Shown in pieces: positions 25,123-32,875 of a stretch of 64,000 nt of DNA. Position 1 is the stretch's first letter. Each line of letters starts with the position of its first letter. Both the position numbers and the translations under genes were made by a program. The DNA lies in NCBI RefSeq assembly GCF_900142075.1, contig NZ_FQZO01000011.1, positions 1 through 64,000 of the forward strand. Reading direction: 5' to 3'. The notes under the pieces were generated by a model. That model searched no databases. It was not told the origin of the DNA and saw only the letters and a list, made by a program, of their open reading frames with translations. Source of the stretch: Clostridium amylolyticum. Lineage in GTDB: Bacteria > Bacillota > Clostridia > Clostridiales > Clostridiaceae.

Positions 25123-25908
25123 ATGGCTTTTATAAATTGTGATTTTTTTTCGGAAACTTTGGGGTTTTCTACTTCTATGAGTGTAATTTTACCTCAGGAG
25201 ACTAAAAGGCAGATAGGCATGGAAGGGTCTAAGAAAAAGGAGAAATATCCTACGTTATATCTTCTTCATGGACTGTCTGACGATAATACTATTTGGATGA
25301 GGAGAACCTCCATAGAAAGATATGTGGCAGATTTAGGCATTGCAGTAGTTATGCCTAATGTTTCTAGAGGGTATTATACGGATATGGCTAAGGGATATAA
25401 ATATTTTGAGTTTGTCAGTGAAGAGCTTATTGACCTTGCACAAAGCTTTTTTCCACTATCAGATAAAAGGGAAGATAACTTTGTAGCTGGTCTTTCCATG
25501 GGTGGATATGGAGCTTTTAAGCTGGCACTCGCTCGTCCAGAAAAGTTCTCTGCTGCAGCCAGCCTTTCTGGTTCTCTAGATATGGCCTCAAGAGTTCTTG
25601 AAATTCCAAAAGAGGATGCTATGAGGTGTGAATTTGAAAATATATTTGGAGACTTACATAAATTAAAAGGAAGCAATAATGACTTGTTTTACTTAGCAGA
25701 TAAATTAATAGAAAGTGATCTTCCAAAACCAAGGTTATATCAGTGTTGTGGTACAGAGGACTTCTTATACAAGGATAATATAGAATTTAAAAAATACATA
25801 GAAGAGAAAGATATCTTTGACTATACTTATGAAGAAGGTCCAGGAACTCATGAATGGGGTTATTGGGATTCTAAAATAAAGAGTGTATTAAAGTGGATAA
25901 ATCAATAA
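25123..25908 (+). CDS. Alpha/beta-hydrolase esterase (EstA/tributyrin esterase type)
   Basis: A 261-aa serine esterase. The oxyanion region YLLHGLSDDNTIW, nucleophile elbow GLSMGGYGAF (S125), probable acid in CGTEDFLYKDN and the catalytic His in GPGTHEWGYW fit the esterase D/EstA family of short-chain acyl esterases. No signal peptide is seen. ATG 25123 lies eight bases after AGAAAGGA, while ATG 25114 overlaps the ribosome site. It is followed by a small gene 61 nt downstream. Confidence 0.87.
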   Translation: MAFINCDFFSETLGFSTSMSVILPQETKRQIGMEGSKKKEKYPTLYLLHGLSDDNTIWMRRTSIERYVADLGIAVVMPNVSRGYYTDMAKGYKYFEFVSEELIDLAQSFFPLSDKREDNFVAGLSMGGYGAFKLALARPEKFSAAASLSGSLDMASRVLEIPKEDAMRCEFENIFGDLHKLKGSNNDLFYLADKLIESDLPKPRLYQCCGTEDFLYKDNIEFKKYIEEKDIFDYTYEEGPGTHEWGYWDSKIKSVLKWINQ

Positions 25909-25969
25909 TTGTATAAATCCTTTCTCCCTGCACAAAATAGTAACAAAGCTTAAAGAGGAGATGATTTTT

Positions 25970-26119
25970 ATGCCAGATATTAAAACCACTTCTTCCCGGG
26001 ATAGGGCCAAAGAAATGATGATAGCAGGAGAGTCTTGGGATAAAATTATGCAAGAAACAAAACTTAGATTAAAAGACCTAAAGAGAATACAAAGGGATGA
26101 AATAACCTCACATTTTTAA
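25970..26119 (+). CDS. Small 49-aa protein with HTH-like C-terminus
   Basis: A short ORF with a strong ribosome site (AAAGAGGAG, ten bases before ATG). The product starts MPDIKTTSSRDRAKEMMIAG and continues ESWDKIMQETKLRLKDLKRI. The second half reads like a helix-turn-helix of a resolvase or small DNA-binding type (SWDKI-turn-RLKDLKRI). No family is recognised. It could be co-transcribed with the esterase. Confidence 0.6.
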   Translation: MPDIKTTSSRDRAKEMMIAGESWDKIMQETKLRLKDLKRIQRDEITSHF

Positions 26120-26124
26120 ATTAA

Positions 26125-26346
26125 AATCTGTAGATAAGTAAGAGGTAAGAGGTAAGAGTTGCGGAGATAAGTAAGAAGTAAGAGCTAAGAAGTAATAGTT
26201 GTGGTGAAAATTCAGCAAAGCTGAATTTTTTCAAAACCTTTTACCTCTTACCTAGTAACCGTACTTCTTAGCTGCTCTCTTAACTCTTCACTGTACTTCT
26301 TACCTTTTACTTCTTAGTTCTTACCTATTAACTGTACTTCCTACAT
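26125..26346. repeat. Large imperfect palindrome of GTAAGAGGTAAGAG-type units
   Basis: The left arm (26132-26200) repeats degenerate units such as GATAAGTAAGAGGTAAGAG and GATAAGTAAGAAGTAAGAG. The right arm (26240-26340) carries the inverse, for example CTTTTACCTCTTACCTAGTAA and GTACTTCTTACCTTTTACTTC. A perfect hairpin AAATTCAGC-AAA-GCTGAATTT lies at the centre (about 26209-26230). A shorter fragment of the same kind (TTTTTACCTCTTACTTATTACC) occurs at 1541-1562. No coding capacity is seen. Confidence 0.65.
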
Positions 26347-26348
26347 TC

Positions 26349-26612
26349 TCAATTGCTTTTATCCACTACCCTTACTATAAGTTTTGCTAAGACCCTTTGC
26401 TCTTCTTCGGTGCCTTCTTTCCAAAGGTCTTTAAGCAGTGCTTCTTCTTTGTTTCTAGGATCTACAAATGAGGTTAAAAAGTTACCTACTCTGTAAGATG
26501 CATCATTTATGGTATCGTCAGTAAGACCTAAACCTTCCCCAGTATTGACCACAGTTCCTATAGCTCTTTTCCATTTTTCCCAATCTTCTAGAAGTCCTTT
26601 TTCTTTATCCAT
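26349..26612 (-). CDS. DUF3243 family protein
   Basis: An 87-aa cytoplasmic helical protein matching the DUF3243/YmfJ family pattern: LEDWEKWKRAIGTVV, TINDASYRVGNFLTSFVDPRNKEE, LLKDLWKEGTEEEQRVLAKLIVRVVD. Function unknown. The ATG follows AGGTGG. Its 3' end abuts the large palindromic repeat. Confidence 0.82.
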   Translation of the reverse strand: MDKEKGLLEDWEKWKRAIGTVVNTGEGLGLTDDTINDASYRVGNFLTSFVDPRNKEEALLKDLWKEGTEEEQRVLAKLIVRVVDKSN

Positions 26613-26766
26613 AGCATTGCACCACCTTTATTTTATTTAAAGAATTGTTAAATTTTCATTAGTAGTATTATTTGTATTTTTAATAATAAAATTCATATAG
26701 ATAAACTCTTTGTTTTGTATTAAAATTAAGCATAATAATATTATTTAAATAATGTGGAGGAGTATT

Positions 26767-27615
26767 ATGGAAGGAATTACATTAACTGAAAAAAGTTCTG
26801 TAATTAAATCCTTTAATAATAATGTGGTATTGGTAAGCTACAAAGGAATGGAAACTATATTATTTGCAAAAGGCATAGGCTTTGGAAAGAGAATGGGAGA
26901 TGTTATACCTGAAAATACCGTGGTAGAGAAAATATTTAATCTTCAGGATAAACAAAATGCTAAAAATTTTACCACTATAATACAGGATGTAGACAATTCC
27001 ATAGTAGGACTTATTGAAGAGGTTATTTACTTTATTTCTTATGAGCTGGGAGAAGAACTTAGTGAAAATATTCATGTATCCCTTACGGATCACATTTCCT
27101 TTGCTATTAAGAGATTGCAGAGAGGAGAGGCTATAGAAAATCCATTTTTAATTGAAACAGAAACCTTGTACAAGGATGAATATTCTATAGCTAAAAAAGC
27201 TGCTGAAAAGCTTGAGAAGGCCATTTCTATAAAGATACCTGAGGGGGAAATAGGATTTATAGCCTTATACATCCATTCAGCTAGGCATAAAGGAACTCTT
27301 TCTAATACTTTGCAGTATAATTATATTTTTAAGGATGTATTGAATCTGATAGAAAAAGATATGCACATAAAAGTTGATAAAAAATCTTTAGATTATGCTA
27401 GATTCATAACCCATGTAAGGTTTACCATAGAGAGAATCACTAAGGAAATTCCTTTAAACAATGATTTGCTTTATATTATAAAAGAAAAGTATCCTGTGGC
27501 TTTTAATACTGCATTTAAGGTAGGCAAACTAATAGAAAGGGCACTGAAAAAAGCAATTTCAGAGGATGAAGTGGCATATCTAGCAATGCACTTAGAACGG
27601 TTTAAAAGAAATTAA
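26767..27615 (+). CDS. glcT: GlcT-type transcriptional antiterminator (BglG family)
   Basis: A 282-aa protein with an N-terminal CAT RNA-binding domain (SFNNNVVLVSYKGMETILFAKGIGFGKRMGD) and two PRDs (SENIHVSLTDHISFAIKRLQ, NPFLIETETLYKDEYSIAKK, PEGEIGFIALYIHSA, then EDEVAYLAMHLERF). This is very close to Bacillus GlcT. It would prevent termination in the leader of a glucose PTS gene when unphosphorylated. ATG 26767 follows GGAGGAG; the ATG at 26752 overlaps that region. It is convergent with an EIIA-Glc gene and paralogous to the protein at 485-1336. No ptsG lies in the window. Confidence 0.88.
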   Translation: MEGITLTEKSSVIKSFNNNVVLVSYKGMETILFAKGIGFGKRMGDVIPENTVVEKIFNLQDKQNAKNFTTIIQDVDNSIVGLIEEVIYFISYELGEELSENIHVSLTDHISFAIKRLQRGEAIENPFLIETETLYKDEYSIAKKAAEKLEKAISIKIPEGEIGFIALYIHSARHKGTLSNTLQYNYIFKDVLNLIEKDMHIKVDKKSLDYARFITHVRFTIERITKEIPLNNDLLYIIKEKYPVAFNTAFKVGKLIERALKKAISEDEVAYLAMHLERFKRN

Positions 27616-27621
27616 ACACAT

Positions 27622-27658
27622 AATAATAAGCCTGCCCATTGTAGACAGGCTTATTATT
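27622..27658. terminator. Bidirectional terminator between glcT and EIIA-Glc
   Basis: AATAATAAGCCTG (27622-27634) is the exact reverse complement of CAGGCTTATTATT (27646-27658). It sits between two convergent genes and touches the EIIA stop codon. Confidence 0.9.
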
Positions 27659-28136
27659 ATTTCATTTTGTAATCAATAACCGCTGTTTTACCAGCTTCAG
27701 CATTTTCACCTATAGCTCCGTTAATATCCTTTACTATTTCTGTATTGGTTATAAGAGCAAGGGTAACAAGTGAATAGCCAGATTTTTCAATGAAGTCTTT
27801 ATCTACTCTTACAATAGGAGTTCCAGCTTTTACTTTAGTGCCTTGTTCGGCTAATCTAGTAAAGCCTTTACCGTTTAGGGCTACTGTGTCAATTCCTATA
27901 TGAATTAATAATTCAACTCCATTTTTTAAAGTTAACGCGAAAGCGTGGTTGGTATTAAAAATCAAGGTTAATACTCCATCAGCAGGGGCAACTATTTCAT
28001 TGCTAGTAGGTTCTATAGCTACGCCATCTCCAGCAAGTTTTTGAGAAAAAACTTCATCTGGAACTTGGCTTAAGTCTACTACCTTACCTGAAACTGGTGA
28101 AAGTATCTCCTGATTTTTCTTAAAAAAATTGAACAT
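27657..28136 (-). CDS. PTS glucose-family EIIA protein
   Basis: A stand-alone EIIA of the Glc family, 159 aa. The phosphorylated His lies in VELLIHIGIDTV, and SPVSGKVVDLSQVPDEVFSQ, VAPADGVLTLIFNTNHAF and TLALITNT are family hallmarks. It receives phosphate from HPr and passes it to glucose-family IIBC permeases, none of which is encoded nearby. The ATG is preceded by AGGAAAGGATTG. It is convergent with a GlcT-type regulator, suggesting a common role in glucose PTS control. Confidence 0.93.
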   Translation of the reverse strand: MFNFFKKNQEILSPVSGKVVDLSQVPDEVFSQKLAGDGVAIEPTSNEIVAPADGVLTLIFNTNHAFALTLKNGVELLIHIGIDTVALNGKGFTRLAEQGTKVKAGTPIVRVDKDFIEKSGYSLVTLALITNTEIVKDINGAIGENAEAGKTAVIDYKMK

Positions 28137-28310
28137 TGCTTTTTCAATCCTTTCCTAGAAAATAACTTTCTTAGAGAATAAATTTTCATATACTAATACT
28201 ATCACATTTTATAAAAAAAATTCCATGTTATAAAATATTTTTATAAAAAAAGTTATAAACATAATAAAAAATGAATATATATTTAAATAATATCGCTTTA
28301 AGGAGCTTTC

Positions 28311-28931
28311 ATGGAAAGATCACAGGGCTATTTTACTCGCGAAGAGTTAAAGAGTAGTGCAAAGGCATCATTATGTAACCATTGGTGTTCATCTACTATA
28401 GTTTGTATTATTGCTATAACTTTATACACAGCACCTGGATTAATAAGTGAAAAAACTAATGTCTTTTTTCTACTCATCCCAGGACCAATATCCTTTGGCT
28501 TGAGTCTATATTTTTTAAGGCTGTCACGGAATGAAAGAGCCAAGATTACTCATCTTTTTCAAGGCTTTAGGCATTTTCGTAGAACTTTAGCAACCTACCT
28601 ATTATGCATGCTTTTTATACTTTTATGGGGATCTATCCTGATAATACCAGGTATAATAGTTAGTATTTCTTACTCTCAAGTGTTTTTCATCTTGGCAGAT
28701 AACCCGGAAATCCCAAGTACAGAGGTAATGGAAATAAGTAAGAATATGATGCAGGGATATAAATGGGATTACTTTTTGCTGCAGCTTAGTTTTTTAGCTT
28801 GGGGAATATGCTGCATCCTCACCTTAGGCATAGGATTCTTTTGGCTGATTCCATATATTAAAACCACTAATGCTAATTTTTATTTAAAAGTAAAGGCAAA
28901 TTATAATCCTGTAAATTTCCAAATATTTTAA
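28311..28931 (+). CDS. DUF975 integral membrane protein
   Basis: A 206-aa membrane protein with about five hydrophobic segments. The DUF975 landmarks are present: FTREELKSSAKASL at the N-terminus, FQGFRHFRRTLATYLLCMLFI, SKNMMQGYKWDYFLLQLSFLAW and the closing GFFWLIPYIKTTNANFYLKV. Function unknown. The ATG follows AAGGAG. Monocistronic. Confidence 0.85.
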   Translation: MERSQGYFTREELKSSAKASLCNHWCSSTIVCIIAITLYTAPGLISEKTNVFFLLIPGPISFGLSLYFLRLSRNERAKITHLFQGFRHFRRTLATYLLCMLFILLWGSILIIPGIIVSISYSQVFFILADNPEIPSTEVMEISKNMMQGYKWDYFLLQLSFLAWGICCILTLGIGFFWLIPYIKTTNANFYLKVKANYNPVNFQIF

Positions 28932-29016
28932 AATTTTTATATGAAATATTTAATTGTTATATGGTATTATAAAGTTAATCCACAAGGACTAGCTTTATTT
29001 TATTGGAGGGGTTTTA

Positions 29017-29961
29017 ATGAAAATAGGCTTGGTATTAGCAGGTGGCGGCGGTAAAGGTGCTTATCAGATAGGTGTTTGGAAAGCTTTTAAAGAATTAGGT
29101 ATAGACAAGTATATCCAAGGGGTATCCGGTACCTCTATAGGTGCACTAAACGCCGTTTTATTTGCCCAAGGTAATTATGACATAGCAGAATCCATATGGA
29201 TGGATATCACTAGGGAAAAGGTTCTGCCCATAGATAATAAAGAGCTTTTTGCCAAAGGTGTAAAACTATTTATAGGAAATAAAAATATTAATTTTATAAA
29301 GAAGTACTCGCCTAAACTTTTAGAACAAGGGAATGTATCTAGACAGGGACTTTTAGATATTATAGATATTAATGTAGATTTTAATAAGGTTAAATCTTCC
29401 GCTATGCCTATATATGCTACTTGTACTGAAGTCCCAGAAATAAGAACCAAGTATTTTAGGTTAAATGACTATGATGAGGACACCATAAAAAGTATATTGT
29501 TTGCTACTTCTGCTTTACCTTCAGTATATGAATGTGAAGAAATAGAATCACGAAAATACGTAGATGGAGGTATGGTGGACAATGTACCCATACAACCTTT
29601 ATACGGAGAAGGCTGTAATATAATATTTGTAGTGCATTTAACTAGGGAACACTATGTAGACAAAAGCAATTTTCCTAATGCCAGAATAGTAGAGATAATT
29701 CCTAGTTCTGAGCAAGGGGGAGTATTTAATGGAGTGCTAGACTTCACTCCAGAAGGGGTAAGAAAAAGGATAATAACAGGTTACGAAGACACTATGAATC
29801 TTATAGAGCCACTTCTAGAGTTGGGAAAACTTCAGCTTAAAAAAGCCCCTGCAGAAGCTGTTACTAATATAGGAAAAAATATTGCGGAGAAGTCTAAGCA
29901 AATTACTGATAATATAGTAAAGTTATACAAAAAAGTTCCAAATAAAAAGATAGATTCTTAA
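29017..29961 (+). CDS. Patatin-like phospholipase
   Basis: A 314-aa lipid acyl hydrolase of the RssA/patatin family. The oxyanion loop LAGGGGKGAYQIG, nucleophile elbow GTSIG (S40) and catalytic Asp in YVDGGMVDNVP make the Ser-Asp dyad complete. The C-terminal ~40 residues are Lys-rich and probably helical. It has no signal peptide and presumably acts on membrane lipids from the cytoplasm. The ATG follows TGGAGGGG. Confidence 0.9.
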   Translation: MKIGLVLAGGGGKGAYQIGVWKAFKELGIDKYIQGVSGTSIGALNAVLFAQGNYDIAESIWMDITREKVLPIDNKELFAKGVKLFIGNKNINFIKKYSPKLLEQGNVSRQGLLDIIDINVDFNKVKSSAMPIYATCTEVPEIRTKYFRLNDYDEDTIKSILFATSALPSVYECEEIESRKYVDGGMVDNVPIQPLYGEGCNIIFVVHLTREHYVDKSNFPNARIVEIIPSSEQGGVFNGVLDFTPEGVRKRIITGYEDTMNLIEPLLELGKLQLKKAPAEAVTNIGKNIAEKSKQITDNIVKLYKKVPNKKIDS

Positions 29962-30008
29962 TTATATAAAAGGAGTATTTTAAGAGTTTTTGTGCATAAT
30001 AAGCCTAT

Positions 30009-30055
30009 GATAGGATATACAAAGCTTACGGTATTATAAAAGTACACATCCTATC
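30009..30055 (+). promoter_or_regulatory. Hairpin in the cold-shock gene leader
   Basis: GATAGGAT (30009-30016) pairs with ATCCTATC (30048-30055) across a 31-base loop, and the ribosome site follows 10 bases later. Cold-shock mRNAs often carry structured leaders; a regulatory role here is only inferred. Confidence 0.4.
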
Positions 30056-30078
30056 AAAATCAGCTTTGGAGGTTTGTT

Positions 30079-30285
30079 ATGTACACAGGAACAGTAAAAT
30101 GGTTTAACAATGAAAAAGGTTATGGATTTATCTCTGGAAATGATGGCGAAGACGTTTTTTTGCATCATTCTCAAATTAAAGAAAAAGGTTCTAATAAGGA
30201 GCTTAATGAAGGACAGCAGGTCTCCTTTGATATAGTTCTAAAGGAAAAAGGCCCTCAGGCCATAAATGTTCAGATGTTAGAATAA
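30079..30285 (+). CDS. Cold-shock protein (CspA/CspB family)
   Basis: A 68-aa single cold-shock domain. RNP1 (KGYGFISG) and RNP2 (DVFLHHSQI) are intact, and the WFNNEKGYGF opening is typical. It is an RNA chaperone binding single-stranded nucleic acid. The ATG follows TTTGGAGG. A long terminator follows directly. Confidence 0.96.
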   Translation: MYTGTVKWFNNEKGYGFISGNDGEDVFLHHSQIKEKGSNKELNEGQQVSFDIVLKEKGPQAINVQMLE

Positions 30286-30289
30286 TATT

Positions 30290-30352
30290 AAAAATCAGGT
30301 GATAATTATAAACTTACAGAGGTAAGAAATTATAATTATCACCTGATTTTTT
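30290..30352 (+). terminator. Long-stem terminator after the cold-shock gene
   Basis: Bases 30290-30311 are the exact reverse complement of 30330-30351, a 22-bp stem, and CTTAC/GTAAG pair inside the loop. T-runs flank it on both strands, so it also serves the convergent DUF6512 gene. Confidence 0.92.
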
Positions 30353-30366
30353 ATAGGCATTTAATG

Positions 30367-30894
30367 CTACTTAATTTTAGTGGGAGCTTGAAATATTTTA
30401 AAATCCGGTGGATAGTAGGTAAAGCACATGAATAGTAAAGCCAGGGCAAACATTGCTATAAAGCATATAAGATTAAGTATCCTCATATCTTTAGTGCACT
30501 TTAAGATATTATAGCAAAGTATATGTCCTATTAATGCAGCTACAAAATAAAGGGATATATCTACTGCCAGTATAGAATGCTTTGTAAAATAGGTATAGGC
30601 ATAAAAAACCACTACTATAATAATATTCATCACCACTGCAGCAGTAAGCTTTCCTATAAAAAAGTTCCTTGCAGTTTCCTTAATAGAATAATTTTGAATA
30701 ATGCTAAAAAATAAGATGGAAAAGAAGCCAAGTTTAAGGTGCTCCCAAATACTTTCATTAATAGGGCTAAAAAGTCCCACTAAACTGTTTTGTCCAGACC
30801 ATTCATAGGTAAAATGCAGCATAGAACCTATCACAGCAGTAAAAACAAAGGCTGCTATTTCTAAGCAAAGCAATTTTTTGTCTGTTTCATACAT
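30367..30894 (-). CDS. DUF6512-like integral membrane protein
   Basis: A 175-aa protein with five or six predicted membrane helices and the motif LFSPINESIWEHLKLGFF in the first third, typical of a family of unknown function (DUF6512-like, from memory). ATG 30894 was chosen because GGGAG lies eight bases upstream; an upstream in-frame ATG would add a 20-residue tail without a ribosome site. It lies downstream of, and on the same strand as, the peptide-permease genes, with a gap of 111 nt. Confidence 0.7.
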   Translation of the reverse strand: MYETDKKLLCLEIAAFVFTAVIGSMLHFTYEWSGQNSLVGLFSPINESIWEHLKLGFFSILFFSIIQNYSIKETARNFFIGKLTAAVVMNIIIVVVFYAYTYFTKHSILAVDISLYFVAALIGHILCYNILKCTKDMRILNLICFIAMFALALLFMCFTYYPPDFKIFQAPTKIK

Positions 30895-31005
30895 ATTCAA
30901 AGCTCCCTTAACAAAATATATTATACCTATATATTTTATGCTTATGTATGCCATTATATTATTCTAAATTTTTAATTATAGCAGGGCTCTAAGCTTGATT
31001 ACAAA

Positions 31006-31851
31006 TTATCCTTCTTGTGTTTTGGGTTCAAAGGTTGTTCTTATGTGATCACCTAATATATTAAAGCTAAGTACTGTGAAAAGTATCAATAACCCTGGAA
31101 AAATAGCAAGGCTTGGCACCTCTGACATATACCCTTGAGCATTTTGCAGCATGCTTCCCCAGGAAGCATTGGGTTGTTGAACTCCTAGTCCTAAAAAGCT
31201 TAAGGAAGATTCCATAAGTATAGCTTGGGCGATATTTATGGTAGATGCCACCATGATGCTTGGAAAGACATTAGGAATTATATGTTTAAATATTATTTTT
31301 CTTGTTTTTATGCCCTGAGATATAGCTGCAGTAACATATTCTCTCTCTTTTATGGATAAGGTTTCACTTCTTATTATCCTTGCTACAGTCATCCAACTAA
31401 ACAGAGATATTATTATTACTATAGTTATAAGTCCTGGTTTTAAGTATACATTTAGAGTTAAAATTAAGAAAAAGCTTGGTATACTCATAAGTATATCTAT
31501 AAGTCTCATGAAAAAGTTATCTATAAACCCTCCCATATATCCGCTAATAGCCCCTATAAGGGTTCCTAGGGTAGTGGCCATTATCATGGCTGTAAAGCCT
31601 ACCATTAAAGATACTCTTCCTCCAAAAAGTGCTCTGGTAAAGTAATCTCTTCCCATATCATCCGTACCGAAAAGATGTTTAAAGCTGGGGTTTTCTAGTC
31701 TTTCAGCAACACTTATCTTATTCGGATCATAAGGGGATAAAAAAGCTAAGGTACATGCTACTATAAGTAATAAAAGTACTATTATTGAAATAATGGCTGG
31801 CTTATTTTTCTTTAAAGATGTCCAGAAATGCCTTGAACTTTTATTTTCCAC
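31006..31851 (-). CDS. Oligopeptide/dipeptide ABC permease, DppC/OppC type
   Basis: A 281-aa inner-membrane permease with the N-terminal segment of the family (KKNKPAIISIIVLLLLIVACTLAFLSPYDP), HLFGTDDMGRDYFTRALFGGR and the EAA-loop region SLSIKEREYVTAAISQGIKTRKIIFKHIIPNV. It pairs with the DppB-type protein, whose stop codon directly abuts its GTG start, so they are translationally coupled. No ATPase (DppD/F) gene follows. Confidence 0.92.
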   Translation of the reverse strand: MENKSSRHFWTSLKKNKPAIISIIVLLLLIVACTLAFLSPYDPNKISVAERLENPSFKHLFGTDDMGRDYFTRALFGGRVSLMVGFTAMIMATTLGTLIGAISGYMGGFIDNFFMRLIDILMSIPSFFLILTLNVYLKPGLITIVIIISLFSWMTVARIIRSETLSIKEREYVTAAISQGIKTRKIIFKHIIPNVFPSIMVASTINIAQAILMESSLSFLGLGVQQPNASWGSMLQNAQGYMSEVPSLAIFPGLLILFTVLSFNILGDHIRTTFEPKTQEG

Positions 31852-32802
31852 TTATATCACCGCCTTTACTCTAGGATCCACTATGCCATAAAGTATGTCT
31901 GAAATAAGATTACCTAGTATAACCATCACCGAGGATAGCATGGTAATTCCCATGATAAGTGGATAATCAAAGCTAAATATAGAGTTTATTCCTAGCCTTC
32001 CCATGCCTGGCCAACCAAATATAGTTTCTGTGATAAAAGCTCCTGCTATAAGATCAGGGAGAGACATTCCTAATATAGTAACTATAGGAAGCAATACGTT
32101 CCTTAGCACATGTTTTGTAAAAACCCTTTTTAAAGTAAGTCCTTTACTCACCGCAGTACGCACATAATCTTCCTTCATTTGAGTAATAGCATTGGTTCTT
32201 ATATATCTTGTGATTATAGCAGTATTTTGAATGCTTAGTACAAGAGCTGGCATGATAGTATGTTTTAGTACATCCCAAAAGGAATTAACACCTACAGTTC
32301 TCATTCCTACACTAGGTAGAATTCCTAACTTGCTAGAAAAGGTTACAATAAGTATCATTGCAAACCAGAAAGAGGGGATGGATATTCCTATATAGCTAAA
32401 AAATGATATTATACTGTCTGTAAATTTACCTTTATGGAAGGCGGATAAGAGACCTAATGTTATACCTATTATTACTGAAAATACTAAGGATACTCCCATT
32501 AACCATAATGTAGCAGGAATTCTTCCTAAAATTTCAGCGGTTACAGGTCTATAATTTACTAAAGAATATCCTAAATCACCTTTTAAAACCCCTGAAACCC
32601 ATCTTAAGTACTGGATATATATAGGCTTATCCAAGCCTAGGTTATGACGTACCATTTCCACCTGTGCAGCGCTCATCTTAGGAGTTACAAAGGCCTGTAC
32701 AGGATCTCCAGGTGCTAATTTTATTAACGAAAAGGATATTACAGAAACTATAATTAATATGGGTATAGCCTGAAGCACTCGTTTCAATATATATCTGCCC
32801 AT
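31852..32802 (-). CDS. Oligopeptide/dipeptide ABC permease, DppB/OppB type
   Basis: A 316-aa permease. It shows MGRYILKRVLQAIPILIIVS at the N-terminus, HNLGLDKPIYIQYLRWVSGVLKGDLGYS, and the EAA-loop TNAITQMKEDYVRTAVSKGLTLKRVFTKHVLRN. It forms the membrane channel with the DppC-type partner. The ATG follows AAGGAGG. A REP-like palindrome separates it from the binding-protein gene upstream. Confidence 0.93.
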   Translation of the reverse strand: MGRYILKRVLQAIPILIIVSVISFSLIKLAPGDPVQAFVTPKMSAAQVEMVRHNLGLDKPIYIQYLRWVSGVLKGDLGYSLVNYRPVTAEILGRIPATLWLMGVSLVFSVIIGITLGLLSAFHKGKFTDSIISFFSYIGISIPSFWFAMILIVTFSSKLGILPSVGMRTVGVNSFWDVLKHTIMPALVLSIQNTAIITRYIRTNAITQMKEDYVRTAVSKGLTLKRVFTKHVLRNVLLPIVTILGMSLPDLIAGAFITETIFGWPGMGRLGINSIFSFDYPLIMGITMLSSVMVILGNLISDILYGIVDPRVKAVI

Positions 32803-32822
32803 GACAAACCTCCTTGATAATT

Positions 32823-32867
32823 AATTTGTCACTTGCCAAGTGACTGGCACCTGACAAGTGACAAATT
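32823..32867 (-). repeat. REP-like nested palindrome between binding-protein and permease genes
   Basis: AATTTGTCACTTG (32823-32835) is inverted by CAAGTGACAAATT (32855-32867). The left side also contains its own palindrome, GTCACTTG-C-CAAGTGAC (32828-32844), and the centre is TGGCACCTGA. Several mutually exclusive hairpins are possible. On the minus strand it follows the binding-protein stop by nine bases, where such elements lower downstream expression or protect the upstream mRNA. Confidence 0.75.
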
Positions 32868-32875
32868 GATTTTTT

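Noticed and set aside
26125..26346. CRISPR array
   Set aside because: The repeats are degenerate, very short and arranged as a palindrome, with no regular spacers and no cas genes in the window.
26620..26766. RAT antiterminator site before the GlcT-type gene
   Set aside because: The AT-rich leader shows no imperfect 29-bp hairpin overlapping a terminator.
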